A DNA stretch of 64,000 nucleotides from NCBI RefSeq assembly GCF_002933815.1, contig NZ_BEYR01000004.1:62001-126000 (forward strand), in the 5' to 3' direction. Under the pieces are notes generated by a model. It saw nothing but the letters and a program-made list of their open reading frames with translations, ran no database searches and was not told the origin of the DNA. This document shows positions 1 through 8,028 of this stretch, piece after piece. Positions within the stretch are counted from its first letter, which is position 1. Each line of letters starts with the position of its first letter. Position numbers and translations under genes: made by a program. The DNA comes from Sphingobacterium sp. HMA12. Its GTDB lineage: Bacteria > Bacteroidota > Bacteroidia > Sphingobacteriales > Sphingobacteriaceae.

Positions 1-23
1 TTAACAAAACAGAAAAGCACAAA

Positions 24-1898
24 ATGAAATTTCTACAAAAAAAAGGAGCTCACTGGGTTGTTGCAATGGCAATGCTTGCAATACCGGCGACGTTAATAAC
101 GAGCTGCTCCAAAGATTCAAAAGAAATTGTTGACACAAAAAGCAACAAATTAACCATTTCGGTAGGCGGTATTAAAACCAACAACGATGCAGGAGTAAAA
201 CGCGCTGCATCTTCCTCAACCAATAAGACAGCACAGAGCAAAATTTATTCTTTCTCCGATGTTGATATGGCCGTTTCAACAGACAACGATGTTCCTGTAA
301 AGACTACTATAAACAGTGCAGCACGATCAAATGGCACAGCTGCCGATGCGGTACCTGGCGTTACCGAGAATATGGAACAAGACACCAAATATGTAGTGTA
401 TATTTATTCTGGGAATAGCCTTGTTGCAGTTGAAGAATTACAATCAGGCACAGCAGGAACAATTGACGGACTGGATCCAGCTGGCTCTTACAAATGGGTA
501 GCCCTTTCCTACAATTCTAAAGATGACGCTCCATCGTCAACACCAACTAGTGGAGAAATTGCACTTCCACAAAATAAGGATGTTCTATACGCCTCAGGTA
601 CTGTTGATTTAGCAACTAGCTCAAACATTAACATTCTTTTTAATCATGCATTTTCGCGTGTTGGCATAGAACTGAATACTATCGGTGTATTCGGTAATAT
701 CACCGGAAATCCATCGGTGTCTGTATCCGGATTAAACCTTGCAACAGGTAGCATTAATTTATTGACAGGTGCGGTAACCGCAGGTGCTACGTTTACACCA
801 ACACTAAGTTATGCTGATTTCAAAAATGTTGACCCATTGTATAACGACGCCAAAATCGCATACGTATATACTGCCTCTACTACCGCACAAAGCGCTATCA
901 AAGTAACACTACAAAACTTAAATATTAACCATGTGGATGGTGGCTTAGCTCGTACATACTTTGCTTCAGCTACAGATTTTAATTTTTCCATTACACCCGA
1001 ACTGGGAAAAAGTCACCACTTATTGTTAAATGTTGTTGAATCACCTTTAACGACAGGAACAGGAGCAAATGCTGTCAAGTGGAGCCGTTCGAATTTATAT
1101 GATAGAGGTGGCAGCGATCCAATCCGTAATTTCGCATTTTATGCAACGAATGCGCAAAGGAGTAGAGCCGATGGCTATTTCTCCTATGGTTCTTTAGTCG
1201 CTGCACGATTCCCCTCCACTGTTGCACAAAAGGGAGATCCATGTACAAGAATATACCCTCAAGGACTTTGGAAACAACCTACTAGCACTCAGGTCAGCAC
1301 GTTAACATCTTCATCAGGCGTGTTAAACAATGTTTTAAACCTAGTTGGAACATTATTAGGAGCCTCAGACCCCGCACCAGGATCGACAGTTGGCACTAAT
1401 GGTGGCAATCATGCTCAATATGGTATCACTGCTGGCGGTACTACTGGAACAAATGCTTTCGGAACCGGGACTTCTAACTCTAACAATATGCGCATTTTTT
1501 ATAATGGACAGATTGTTAACACGGCATTACTTTCTCAGATTGGATCTAGCGGACAAGGATTATTAGGATTAGGACTATCAACACTTAATGCAGATCTATT
1601 AGGTTTCAGAATTATTGGAACGAATATAGATATCCTTGGTGACAGCTACAATACGTCCGCTGCTTTCTGGACAGATTCCCCTGTACTAGGTGGCTCTCTT
1701 TTGAATCTTTTAGGAACAAGAGTTGGTTACTATGGCTACCATGCTTTTACAACACGAGCAAGTATCATAGGAATTCCATTACCTACAGCTCCTTTCGTTA
1801 AGGCTTCAACTACAGCCGAAGCTTTAAATGTCGAATTATTAGGACTGGACCTACTTAGAACTACTTTCAAAAACGTTCGTTGCGTACGTGCAAACTAA
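24..1898 (+). CDS. Fimbrillin-like surface lipoprotein
   Basis: Predicted exported lipoprotein of 624 residues. The N-terminus has a basic start, a hydrophobic stretch and a lipobox (LITSC, Cys about residue 28), so it should be lipid-anchored and surface exposed. The first half looks like Bacteroidota fimbrillin-family proteins: a Thr/Ser-rich beta region with a motif ending in FNHAFSRVGIEL near residue 210. The second half is rich in Gly, Leu and Asn, with LLGLGL-type stretches, and ends in a hydrophobic strand that could serve in donor-strand assembly. It stands alone and is followed by a perfect terminator. Only 23 bases precede it in the window, so its promoter is not visible. The fimbrillin assignment rests on overall pattern, not on a diagnostic motif. 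Confidence 0.6.
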   Translation: MKFLQKKGAHWVVAMAMLAIPATLITSCSKDSKEIVDTKSNKLTISVGGIKTNNDAGVKRAASSSTNKTAQSKIYSFSDVDMAVSTDNDVPVKTTINSAARSNGTAADAVPGVTENMEQDTKYVVYIYSGNSLVAVEELQSGTAGTIDGLDPAGSYKWVALSYNSKDDAPSSTPTSGEIALPQNKDVLYASGTVDLATSSNINILFNHAFSRVGIELNTIGVFGNITGNPSVSVSGLNLATGSINLLTGAVTAGATFTPTLSYADFKNVDPLYNDAKIAYVYTASTTAQSAIKVTLQNLNINHVDGGLARTYFASATDFNFSITPELGKSHHLLLNVVESPLTTGTGANAVKWSRSNLYDRGGSDPIRNFAFYATNAQRSRADGYFSYGSLVAARFPSTVAQKGDPCTRIYPQGLWKQPTSTQVSTLTSSSGVLNNVLNLVGTLLGASDPAPGSTVGTNGGNHAQYGITAGGTTGTNAFGTGTSNSNNMRIFYNGQIVNTALLSQIGSSGQGLLGLGLSTLNADLLGFRIIGTNIDILGDSYNTSAAFWTDSPVLGGSLLNLLGTRVGYYGYHAFTTRASIIGIPLPTAPFVKASTTAEALNVELLGLDLLRTTFKNVRCVRAN

Positions 1899-1941
1899 AA
1901 CAATACTAGAACAATAAAGTATTTTTAACACCTTATATCAG

Positions 1942-1976
1942 AAGGCGGCTAGGTAATACCTAGCCGCCTTTTTTTA
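1942..1976 (+). terminator. Rho-independent terminator
   Basis: A perfect 13-bp stem (AAGGCGGCTAGGT pairing with ACCTAGCCGCCTT) with a 3-base loop is followed by a T run. It lies 44 bp after the stop codon of the fimbrillin-like gene and ends its transcript. Confidence 0.92.
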
Positions 1977-2065
1977 TTGTAGCCGACTCCCTACAAAAAT
2001 TCTTTTTCACATTTTTTAACACGATTATCGTCAATTTTCACACGATAAGTTCCAATTATATTTTC

Positions 2066-2073
2066 TACTTTTG
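2066..2073 (+). promoter_or_regulatory. Bacteroidota -7 promoter element (small RNA candidate)
   Basis: TACTTTTG is an exact match to TAnnTTTG. There is no clear TTTG box about 20 bp upstream. It lies in the 361-bp gap between the first terminator and the next gene and is followed by two hairpins and a T run rather than by a coding sequence. Confidence 0.4.
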
Positions 2074-2078
2074 AACCA

Positions 2079-2157
2079 TCAAGTCATTTTTTTTGCGTTC
2101 GACTTGATAATATTAATGGATAAAATGGAACGAAGGCGTTCGTTCCATTATTTTTTT
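2079..2157 (+). ncRNA. Candidate small RNA with two hairpins and terminator
   Basis: Starting where the TACTTTTG element would place the transcript start, the sequence first forms an 8-bp hairpin (ATCAAGTC at 2078-2085 with GACTTGAT at 2101-2108). It then forms a perfect 11-bp hairpin (AATGGAACGAA at 2124-2134 with TTCGTTCCATT at 2139-2149), followed by a run of seven T. No open reading frame of note is present. The terminator belongs to no gene, because the preceding gene has its own. This suggests a transcript of about 80 nt. It could also be a second terminator for read-through. Confidence 0.32.
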
Positions 2158-2338
2158 ACAACTGATAGCCAGCTTATTACCTCAAAATACACATCAGCTA
2201 TTGCCAGTCTCTGCAACATAAGAAGCTGACGATCTACCCCTGAAACTTCTTAAAATACCGGCAGCCTAGCATCTGATCGAGGTAACGCGATGGACAACTG
2301 ATCCGCTGCGCTAAAGGATATCATTTTCAGATCATAAA

Positions 2339-2959
2339 ATGGGAAAAGTTACAGACAATGCATTGGCCATATTGATTTCATCACGGATTACGGAGATTAT
2401 GAATCAGACGGGACTCTCGCTCAACGGTCTCGCCAGCTTCACCGGTTTAACGGCAGGACCGCTGCGTAGCCATTACAATAAAACGCTCACCATCACCGTT
2501 GAACATGTCGCAAAAATATGCCGCCCATTTTCTATTTCTCTTGCAGATTTTTTCAATCCAAAAATAACGCTGGCCATAGATATGGACAGTCTTCCAGACT
2601 TACACATTTTTAAAGAAACCATATCGGCTCAGGAGCAAAACTTACTCCTCAAGCAAAAAATCGACCCTGCCAATGAAGCGGTCAATGAAGACCTGCGACG
2701 ACAACGCGAACTGATCGCTTATGTCGTTTATGCATCGGATTATTTTTCCGAACCCCGGACACTCGAACAGATGGTCGACGATTTTAAGGAAAATTATAAC
2801 ATCAATTTTAGCACCGAAAGGATCTATAGCTTGTTACGAAAATATGTGGGCCGCGAAGTGTTGCAACGAAAACCCCTACCTAGACCCAAATGCAAAGGGA
2901 GCATCAGCAGAAGGCCTTTCTTGTATTTTAAGTCCGTGGACGAAACTCAACAGCTATAA
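2339..2959 (+). CDS. Helix-turn-helix regulator-like protein
   Basis: A 206-residue cytoplasmic protein. Residues about 10-70 resemble a divergent XRE-type helix-turn-helix (a Leu-rich helix, then NGLASFTGLTAGPLRSHYN and ITVEHVAKICRPFSISLADFF), which is the layout of a small XRE domain. The C-terminal half is charged, has no recognisable domain, and may form a second winged-helix fold (TLEQMVDDFKENYNINFSTERIYSLLRKYVGREVL). The start ATG follows AGATCATAAA with no clear ribosome binding site. The 3' end overlaps the end of the convergent small secreted-protein gene by 6 bp. Function unknown; DNA binding is inferred. Confidence 0.65.
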   Translation: MGKVTDNALAILISSRITEIMNQTGLSLNGLASFTGLTAGPLRSHYNKTLTITVEHVAKICRPFSISLADFFNPKITLAIDMDSLPDLHIFKETISAQEQNLLLKQKIDPANEAVNEDLRRQRELIAYVVYASDYFSEPRTLEQMVDDFKENYNINFSTERIYSLLRKYVGREVLQRKPLPRPKCKGSISRRPFLYFKSVDETQQL

Positions 2960-3361
2960 AGCAGTTATTGAAACAAAAGTATTTACCCGAGATTGAAGCG
3001 GAAGCGTTATCTGCTGCTGTCCACTTAGTACGTTAACACCCCTATCGCATGGTATGGCCGACCTGTTGCCAAATATCATATTGTTATTTTCAGCTTCTTC
3101 CCTATCAGCTCCCTTCCTGAAATCGGAGCCCGTGCTAATGACAAGCATCTCAAATGGCCCCAAAGCCATAATAGCCAAAGAATCCACAGCAATTGCCCGG
3201 GCATCACCCGATGAAAAATTAACATGATCCGGAATCCAACCGACCGAGATAAAAGTACCCAAACGAATTGTCAATGAAGCTTGTTGCGCCATGGCGGCCC
3301 TGCTATTCAATAGCACACAAAACAACGCAAGCACGATCAAAAATAACCGACCAACTTTCAT
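2954..3361 (-). CDS. Small secreted protein of unknown function
   Basis: A 135-residue protein with a clear signal peptide (MKVGRLFLIVLALFCVLLNSRAAMAQ, cleavage likely after AMA), so it should enter the periplasm or leave the cell. The mature part is about 110 residues and contains short beta-like stretches (SLTIRLGTFISVGW, ITLPLQSRVNTFVSITAL). I recognise no family. It lies just downstream of the AraC regulator on the same strand, 30 bp after its stop, and could be part of that transcript. Confidence 0.55.
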   Translation of the reverse strand: MKVGRLFLIVLALFCVLLNSRAAMAQQASLTIRLGTFISVGWIPDHVNFSSGDARAIAVDSLAIMALGPFEMLVISTGSDFRKGADREEAENNNMIFGNRSAIPCDRGVNVLSGQQQITLPLQSRVNTFVSITAL

Positions 3362-3391
3362 ACGATATAATTTTTTAGATTTTCATCTCAA

Positions 3392-4228
3392 CTAATTTCC
3401 TCGTAGTGCACGTGGGATATGGCCTGTCTGCTTTTTCACAAAATTCCGGAAGTTGGATTCATCATTAAACCCCATTTCATAGGATATCTGTGAAATAGAT
3501 AGACTGGTATGCTTGATATACCTTACAGCCTGCTGAACCAAAACGGATAAAATCATCGATTTGGCAGTTTTTCCAGTCACCGCCAAACATACATCCGTTA
3601 GCTTGCGCGCAGTAACATGAAGCTGATCGGCATAGAATTGTACATAGGTGTACTCCCGGCAATGTTTATGAATCAACACCGAAAAATGATTTACCAGGCC
3701 AATATCTGTTGTGTTTTTGAGCTGTGACATGTCATCGCCCGAGGATACCTCATGATACACATCCAGTAAAAGCGATTCTACACAGTGATGTGCAACAAGA
3801 TCAAAGATATGCTCCCCTTGCCTACGTGCCCTAGCGAGACGGCTCGTAATCTGCTGGTTAAAAACATGTTCGCCAAAACAGGAATCATGATACAGAACTG
3901 GGCGCTCCCCAAAAAACAATGCCGAATGGATTGTAGCGCTATCCTCAACCGAACGTTCATAAAATCTGGCAGTGAAACAAAGCAGATAACCTTTGCCGCC
4001 ACGCACATTTGACATGTCAATGGACCTACCTGGGCCAACAAAAATCATTTGATTTGTTCCAAGATGATATCTTTCTCCCTCAATGATGATATCAATCGGC
4101 TCGAAAGTCTTGATTATCGTAAAGAAATCCCGCCCGTTTTGTTCGATGCCCAGATCAGGATTGCTCCGAAAACTGAAGAACTGAAAGCCGGTAGTCGTGA
4201 TATTGCCAAATTGATCAGGAGTTATCAT
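3392..4228 (-). CDS. AraC-family transcriptional regulator
   Basis: The C-terminal ~90 residues are a typical AraC double helix-turn-helix: VQFYADQLHVTARKLTDVC, then LSISQISYEMGFNDESNFRNFVKKQTGHIP. The N-terminal part looks like a cupin-type sensor domain (HLGTNQMIFVGPGRSIDM). The frame opens further upstream to 4372, but that extension would lie almost wholly inside the response-regulator gene. I therefore place the start at the ATG at 4228, giving 278 residues and a 14-bp overlap with the upstream gene. The overlap suggests translational coupling. Together the two genes form a regulatory pair whose promoter may lie in the invertible segment at 4940-5143. Confidence 0.82.
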   Translation of the reverse strand: MITPDQFGNITTTGFQFFSFRSNPDLGIEQNGRDFFTIIKTFEPIDIIIEGERYHLGTNQMIFVGPGRSIDMSNVRGGKGYLLCFTARFYERSVEDSATIHSALFFGERPVLYHDSCFGEHVFNQQITSRLARARRQGEHIFDLVAHHCVESLLLDVYHEVSSGDDMSQLKNTTDIGLVNHFSVLIHKHCREYTYVQFYADQLHVTARKLTDVCLAVTGKTAKSMILSVLVQQAVRYIKHTSLSISQISYEMGFNDESNFRNFVKKQTGHIPRALRGN

Positions 4229-4658
4229 GCGAAACGATTGAAATGCTTTTTCTAACAATGACGGGCCGCTCGTATTGCGCCCCCATTTTTCCATAACCGC
4301 AAATTTCCACCAACATTTGTTTCGGGTTGCGTTTTGAAAAAACCTGCAGCGCTCCGTTCCGTCTGAAATCACTTATTTCGATCAGGCTATCTGTAGCCGT
4401 ATACCCGAATACTTTAATGGATGGAAATCTGCGCCTCATTTCGCGCACCGTATCTATCCCATTCATCACAGGCATGTGCAGATCCAAAATACAGATCTGG
4501 GGCAGTACTTTGCAAGAATCAAGATACCGGAGCAATTCACTCCCGTTATCCGCTGTAAATTGCAGGTCGAACAGATCAAGTTCCGCTGAAAGCAGCTCAA
4601 TAATTTTCTGCTGCAGCCTGCAGTCATCCGCAAAGATCAACTTCATCTTGTTTTCCAT
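4215..4658 (-). CDS. Single-domain response regulator (receiver only)
   Basis: A 147-residue CheY-like receiver with no output domain. The acidic pair D11-D12, the phosphoacceptor D59 in ILDLHMP, the switch threonine T87 (FGYTATD) and the conserved lysine K109 (FSKR) are all present, so it should be phosphorylated by a histidine kinase encoded elsewhere. An internal ATG at codon 5 is preceded by GGAAAACAAG and could be the true start. The gene is directly upstream of, and overlaps, the AraC regulator. Phospho-signal input into that regulator is an inference from the coupling. Confidence 0.85.
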   Translation of the reverse strand: MENKMKLIFADDCRLQQKIIELLSAELDLFDLQFTADNGSELLRYLDSCKVLPQICILDLHMPVMNGIDTVREMRRRFPSIKVFGYTATDSLIEISDFRRNGALQVFSKRNPKQMLVEICGYGKMGAQYERPVIVRKSISIVSHDNS

Positions 4659-4939
4659 GTATATTCATTTTTTACATTAAACTATAGAGGCTACATCCAA
4701 ACCATCAAAAGATTAATATGGACGTATTTTCATTTCCGCCAGCTTAACATTTGACATTTTGTTACAATTCCTTTGTCTTTTTTTTTCCGCGGTGCCCAGA
4801 AGAATTTTTATCAAAACAATTCTCCAATTCGACAAGTATTACCTCAACTTTTGGCTGTACATAATTGCGCTTGGCTTTCATCATCATGGTACTGTATGGT
4901 TTTTTAAACATTTTCTAAATAACCACTTGGGCTAATAAT
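4659..4939. other. Gap between response regulator and inverted repeat
   Basis: About 280 bp with no credible gene. It holds a T-rich run near 4777-4786. I found no match to the TAnnTTTG element on the minus strand, so the response regulator has no obvious fixed promoter here. Confidence 0.4.
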
Positions 4940-4958
4940 ATTAGTCTAATTCAGACTA
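4940..4958. repeat. Left 19-bp inverted repeat (IRL)
   Basis: ATTAGTCTAATTCAGACTA is the exact reverse complement of the copy at 5125-5143; pairing stops on both sides. Each copy is itself a dyad (TAGTCT and AGACTA around a 5-bp centre), as expected for a site bound by two recombinase or repressor subunits. Confidence 0.9.
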
Positions 4959-5076
4959 GAAAAAATATATTTCACACTGATTTTCAGATAGATAAATTTT
5001 AAACATTTTATTAGAGTATGCATTTAGGTAATGATTTGACAATTTTTTAATTCTGTGGTTATTTTTAACAGAATCG

Positions 5077-5110
5077 TTTGCACGCATTTAAAATAAAAAT
5101 GGTATATTTG
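5077..5110 (+). promoter_or_regulatory. Promoter inside the invertible segment
   Basis: TTTG at 5077-5080 and TATATTTG at 5103-5110 form a Bacteroidota-type promoter with slightly long spacing. It would start transcription near 5117, just before the right inverted repeat, and drive the recombinase. Confidence 0.6.
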
Positions 5111-5124
5111 ATTAAGTAAAATTG

Positions 5125-5143
5125 TAGTCTGAATTAGACTAAT
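5125..5143. repeat. Right 19-bp inverted repeat (IRR)
   Basis: TAGTCTGAATTAGACTAAT, exact reverse complement of 4940-4958, 50 bp upstream of the recombinase start codon. Confidence 0.9.
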
Positions 5144-5193
5144 TCGTATATACTATTAACTTTATACTCAGATATTAGTAAAAAGTGTACGCG

Positions 5194-6435
5194 ATGATTT
5201 TCAACTTTACCCTGTTGAGTACAGGCTCGACATCCATAATTGCTCTAAAATTTATTGATGAACAACAAAAAGAGTTCGTCGTAAAAACATCCTTAAAGAT
5301 TAATCCTAATCGTTGGAATCCAGATAAACAGCGTCCGGAAAACATTTATTTAAAAATCTACAAAAAGCTTAATACAAAATTAGATTCGATCAAAATTGCT
5401 GTATCAAATTACCTGAAGGAGGTCGCATCTAAACAACGTAAATTCTCGCTCAATGTTGTCAGCCGGCTTATAAAAAAGTCCTGCATTTTAAACGAAAGTT
5501 CGTTTGCAAAAGGAAGTCTGCTGGAGGCGACCGAAAATTTTATCCAGAGCCGTTTGCACCTTATATCAGGCAATACACATCGGCGCTATAAGGTCTTTTT
5601 TAGCATGCTAAAGCGCTTCGAAGGCTTCCAGCAAAAACACCTGATGCTCAACGAAGTAAACAGCAACTTTGTCAAAGAATTCATTAAATTTGGTGAGCTG
5701 GAAGCCTATAGTTCAAGCACCATTTATCGCACCATATATTTTGTTCGTACGGTTCTCAATTTTCTGGAAAAAAGAGGGATACGTACCTTCGTTTACGAAC
5801 TGGAACTCCCAAAAATCAAAAAATACAACCGTGTCATCAGCCTCACCGAAGATGAGCTCATTCGTATCAACGAAACTGTTGTCCCCCCAGAATTGAAGGC
5901 TGCCAAAGACTGGCTGGTCATTAGCTGTTACACAGGCCAACGCGTTTCGGATTTTATGAATTTTAACCTGGATATGATGGAAATTCTGGACGGAAAACCC
6001 TGCCTTTCCTTTACGCAGCAGAAAACACAAAAGACAATCCTGTTGCCGCTGCATCCGACGGCCATACATATTATGTCCGATAATGGAAACGACTTTCCTT
6101 CAAAACTTTCGGCTCAGAAATACAATGAACAGATTAAGGAAATCGCCCGTCTGGCCGGTATAAATAGCTTGATCAAAGTCCGCACCCGAAGTGGTTTCAG
6201 GTCGACAGAAAAGCTGATACAAAAGTGGGAAGCCATTACCAGCCATATCGGCCGACGCAGCTTTGCCTCTAATTTTTACGGCAAGATCCCCACACCATTG
6301 CTTATGCAAGCAACAGGACATAGTACCGAACTGATGTTTCAGCGCTATATCAGCAATACAGACACCGAACGAACACGCTCACTGGGCGCTTATCTCGATG
6401 AAGTGTACAAAAGTAAATTTTTAGTATCCGGTTAA
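5194..6435 (+). CDS. Tyrosine recombinase / integrase
   Basis: A 413-residue phage-integrase-family recombinase of the Bacteroidota type, with an N-terminal arm-binding beta region, a SAM-like core-binding domain and the catalytic domain. Counting from the in-frame GTG at 5185, the catalytic residues are R253 (TGQRVSD), a lysine in the QQKTQKT hairpin, H354 and R357 (HIGRRSF), H379 (TGHS) and the nucleophile Y388 (FQRYIS). All are present, so it should be active. I prefer the ATG at 5194 over the GTG at 5185. No other mobile-element gene is nearby. With the inverted repeats just upstream, a role as local DNA invertase is more likely than element integration. Confidence 0.88.
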   Translation: MIFNFTLLSTGSTSIIALKFIDEQQKEFVVKTSLKINPNRWNPDKQRPENIYLKIYKKLNTKLDSIKIAVSNYLKEVASKQRKFSLNVVSRLIKKSCILNESSFAKGSLLEATENFIQSRLHLISGNTHRRYKVFFSMLKRFEGFQQKHLMLNEVNSNFVKEFIKFGELEAYSSSTIYRTIYFVRTVLNFLEKRGIRTFVYELELPKIKKYNRVISLTEDELIRINETVVPPELKAAKDWLVISCYTGQRVSDFMNFNLDMMEILDGKPCLSFTQQKTQKTILLPLHPTAIHIMSDNGNDFPSKLSAQKYNEQIKEIARLAGINSLIKVRTRSGFRSTEKLIQKWEAITSHIGRRSFASNFYGKIPTPLLMQATGHSTELMFQRYISNTDTERTRSLGAYLDEVYKSKFLVSG

Positions 6436-6551
6436 ATTTAAATTTCTTGAACTCATGACACACAAAAGCTCAAACTAAATAAATTGCACTAACAACTAAA
6501 ATAAAAATATCGGCAGACTAACAGCGCTATTTCTTCGGGGTAAAAGCATTT

Positions 6552-7337
6552 CTAAAGTTGATAAATCAAGCGGAAAAATGAGCTAATCGCGTTTTCCTTC
6601 CCTCCGATCGGAAAGCCTACCGCCATACCAATGGCTAATTTATCATTTAGCCCTAATTTCATTTGTGGTCTGAGGGTGGTCTCTAAACTTCCGGAAGCAA
6701 CTTCCTGATTCACCTCAAGCCCTATAAAATGATCCGTTTGTGGTAACGTATAGTGAAAGGATGTATTGATTTGCCAATTCATCTCTGTCTTACCAGAGTT
6801 ATAACGATAAGCAATCTCTGGTCCGGTATAAATCAGTGTATGCCAGTTCGTGTGCCAGCTTTTCGCAGCCACAAAAAAGGGATTGAATGCGGTACCCCCA
6901 TCCACGAAATTAAAAATCTGCGTATAGCCTACAGCCAATGTTGTCGCCTGTTTTTTAGATACATAAAAGGAATATTGAGATGACAATCTTAACCTTTCAA
7001 GTTCATTGCCCGAGGAAACGTCGGCTATTTTACTTTTTGAATAGACAAAATCAGTTTCTACTTCCAGCCCCAATCGATCGATGGGTGCAAACTCATATTC
7101 TGCCAAGTAGCCATATTTATCTGCCTTGCCCATTTTTTTAATGTCCGCCCCCACATTAAACTCCTTCTCACCCTTCCTTGCGCCCAGATCACGAACAAGA
7201 TCATTATAGAGCGGCTCGGCATGGTGCACCTTATCCGGCAAGGATCGGGGCTGCTGTGCTTTGGCCCCATTTGAAAATAACGTGACCATGATCAGGGAAG
7301 CTTCAGCGAGGTATATGATATGTTTGTTGTCTTTCAT
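6552..7337 (-). CDS. Outer-membrane beta-barrel protein
   Basis: A 261-residue exported protein with a signal peptide ending near KAQQ. The mature part is made of alternating amphipathic strands ending in the aromatic-rich SSFFRLIYQL, typical of an outer-membrane barrel. A conserved-looking segment (HAEPLYNDLVRDLGARKGEKEFNVG) follows the signal peptide, and I have seen the same pattern in uncharacterised Bacteroidota barrels. The start is supported by GGAGG about 9 bp upstream. The substrate, if it is a channel, cannot be read from the sequence. Confidence 0.7.
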   Translation of the reverse strand: MKDNKHIIYLAEASLIMVTLFSNGAKAQQPRSLPDKVHHAEPLYNDLVRDLGARKGEKEFNVGADIKKMGKADKYGYLAEYEFAPIDRLGLEVETDFVYSKSKIADVSSGNELERLRLSSQYSFYVSKKQATTLAVGYTQIFNFVDGGTAFNPFFVAAKSWHTNWHTLIYTGPEIAYRYNSGKTEMNWQINTSFHYTLPQTDHFIGLEVNQEVASGSLETTLRPQMKLGLNDKLAIGMAVGFPIGGKENAISSFFRLIYQL

Positions 7338-7406
7338 ACAACAAACCTCCAGCGAGATTATGGAAACATTTGGGAATTTAAATTTCTAGCCTAAATTTTA
7401 TTATCG

Positions 7407-7850
7407 CTAAAATAAACACAACCGTTTGGACCAAAAAGCAACATAACCAAAATAGTAAAAAGCTAAATACCAGCGGCATCTCCGTTGCCCTAGACCATAT
7501 GCCGCTGACCAAAATAAAACACATTTGGCAATCACAAAAATGGTCGTAAACACAAAGCCTACAACTGCAATCCCCATCCCTAACCAAAAAATATCATTGG
7601 AAATAAAATTTCCAAAATCCCCACCTATTACAAAAGAGTTTATCGCAAATACTACGATAGAAGTAAGTGTAATTATATAGCTGATCAATATTTTCTCCAG
7701 CATTAATGTCGTGCTAAACGAGCACTTGGTATTAGCAATCGGACCAAACCAATACACACTTATGCCCAAGCCAACAAACACAGTGACTAAACAAGGCAAG
7801 TGCAACAAAAACAAAGTGAAACTTACATCAAACACGATTATTTTCTCCAT
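7407..7850 (-). CDS. Four-helix membrane protein, unknown function
   Basis: A 147-residue protein with about four hydrophobic helices (residues about 10-35, 50-72, 85-115 and near the C-terminus), rich in Phe and aromatic residues. It should sit in the inner membrane. No family recognised. It lies just upstream of the barrel gene on the same strand, 69 bp from it, and could be co-transcribed. Coding status is likely but not certain. Confidence 0.5.
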   Translation of the reverse strand: MEKIIVFDVSFTLFLLHLPCLVTVFVGLGISVYWFGPIANTKCSFSTTLMLEKILISYIITLTSIVVFAINSFVIGGDFGNFISNDIFWLGMGIAVVGFVFTTIFVIAKCVLFWSAAYGLGQRRCRWYLAFYYFGYVAFWSKRLCLF

Positions 7851-7940
7851 TTCATAGGTTATACCTAAAACTCCTAAAAGACTATTAAACCAAGAGTAGA
7901 TTGCTATTTAGGGTAAAATTATTCAAAAGTGGATTTGTAC

Positions 7941-7991
7941 AAAATACCTCAAACGCGGTATTTTACCGCTTATTTAATCCCACTACTTTTG
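7941..7991 (+). promoter_or_regulatory. LuxR-type operator (site 1) and -7 box
   Basis: The dyad AAATACC-N8-GGTATTT lies at 7942-7963, with one more matching base on each side. TACTTTTG (7984-7991), an exact TAnnTTTG, follows. The dyad centre is 31.5 bp before the -7 box, in the place of a -33 element, so the bound factor probably activates the outer-membrane gene at 8029. Confidence 0.7.
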
Positions 7992-8028
7992 AAATAACAT
8001 ATTAACGCAACTTTATTATCTAAAAACT

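Larger units (their letters stand above)
4940..5143. promoter_or_regulatory. Candidate invertible promoter segment
   Basis: This 204-bp segment is bounded by an exact 19-bp inverted repeat (4940-4958 and 5125-5143). Inside is one match to the Bacteroidota promoter, TATATTTG at 5103-5110 with TTTG at 5077-5080 (22-bp spacing), pointing right towards the tyrosine recombinase at 5194. I see no TAnnTTTG match in the other direction inside the segment. After inversion the promoter would point left, towards the response regulator and AraC genes, leaving a leader of about 310 nt. Recombinase, inverted repeats and promoter together match Bacteroides phase-variable promoters. The orientation switch itself is inferred. 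Confidence 0.55.

Noticed and set aside
2721..2996. Plus-strand frame overlapping the helix-turn-helix gene
   Set aside because: It is in another frame of a gene with clear domain similarity and has no independent support.
5185..6435. Integrative element carried by the tyrosine recombinase
   Set aside because: No relaxase, tra genes, phage genes or tRNA attachment site lie near it; a local invertase is the simpler reading.
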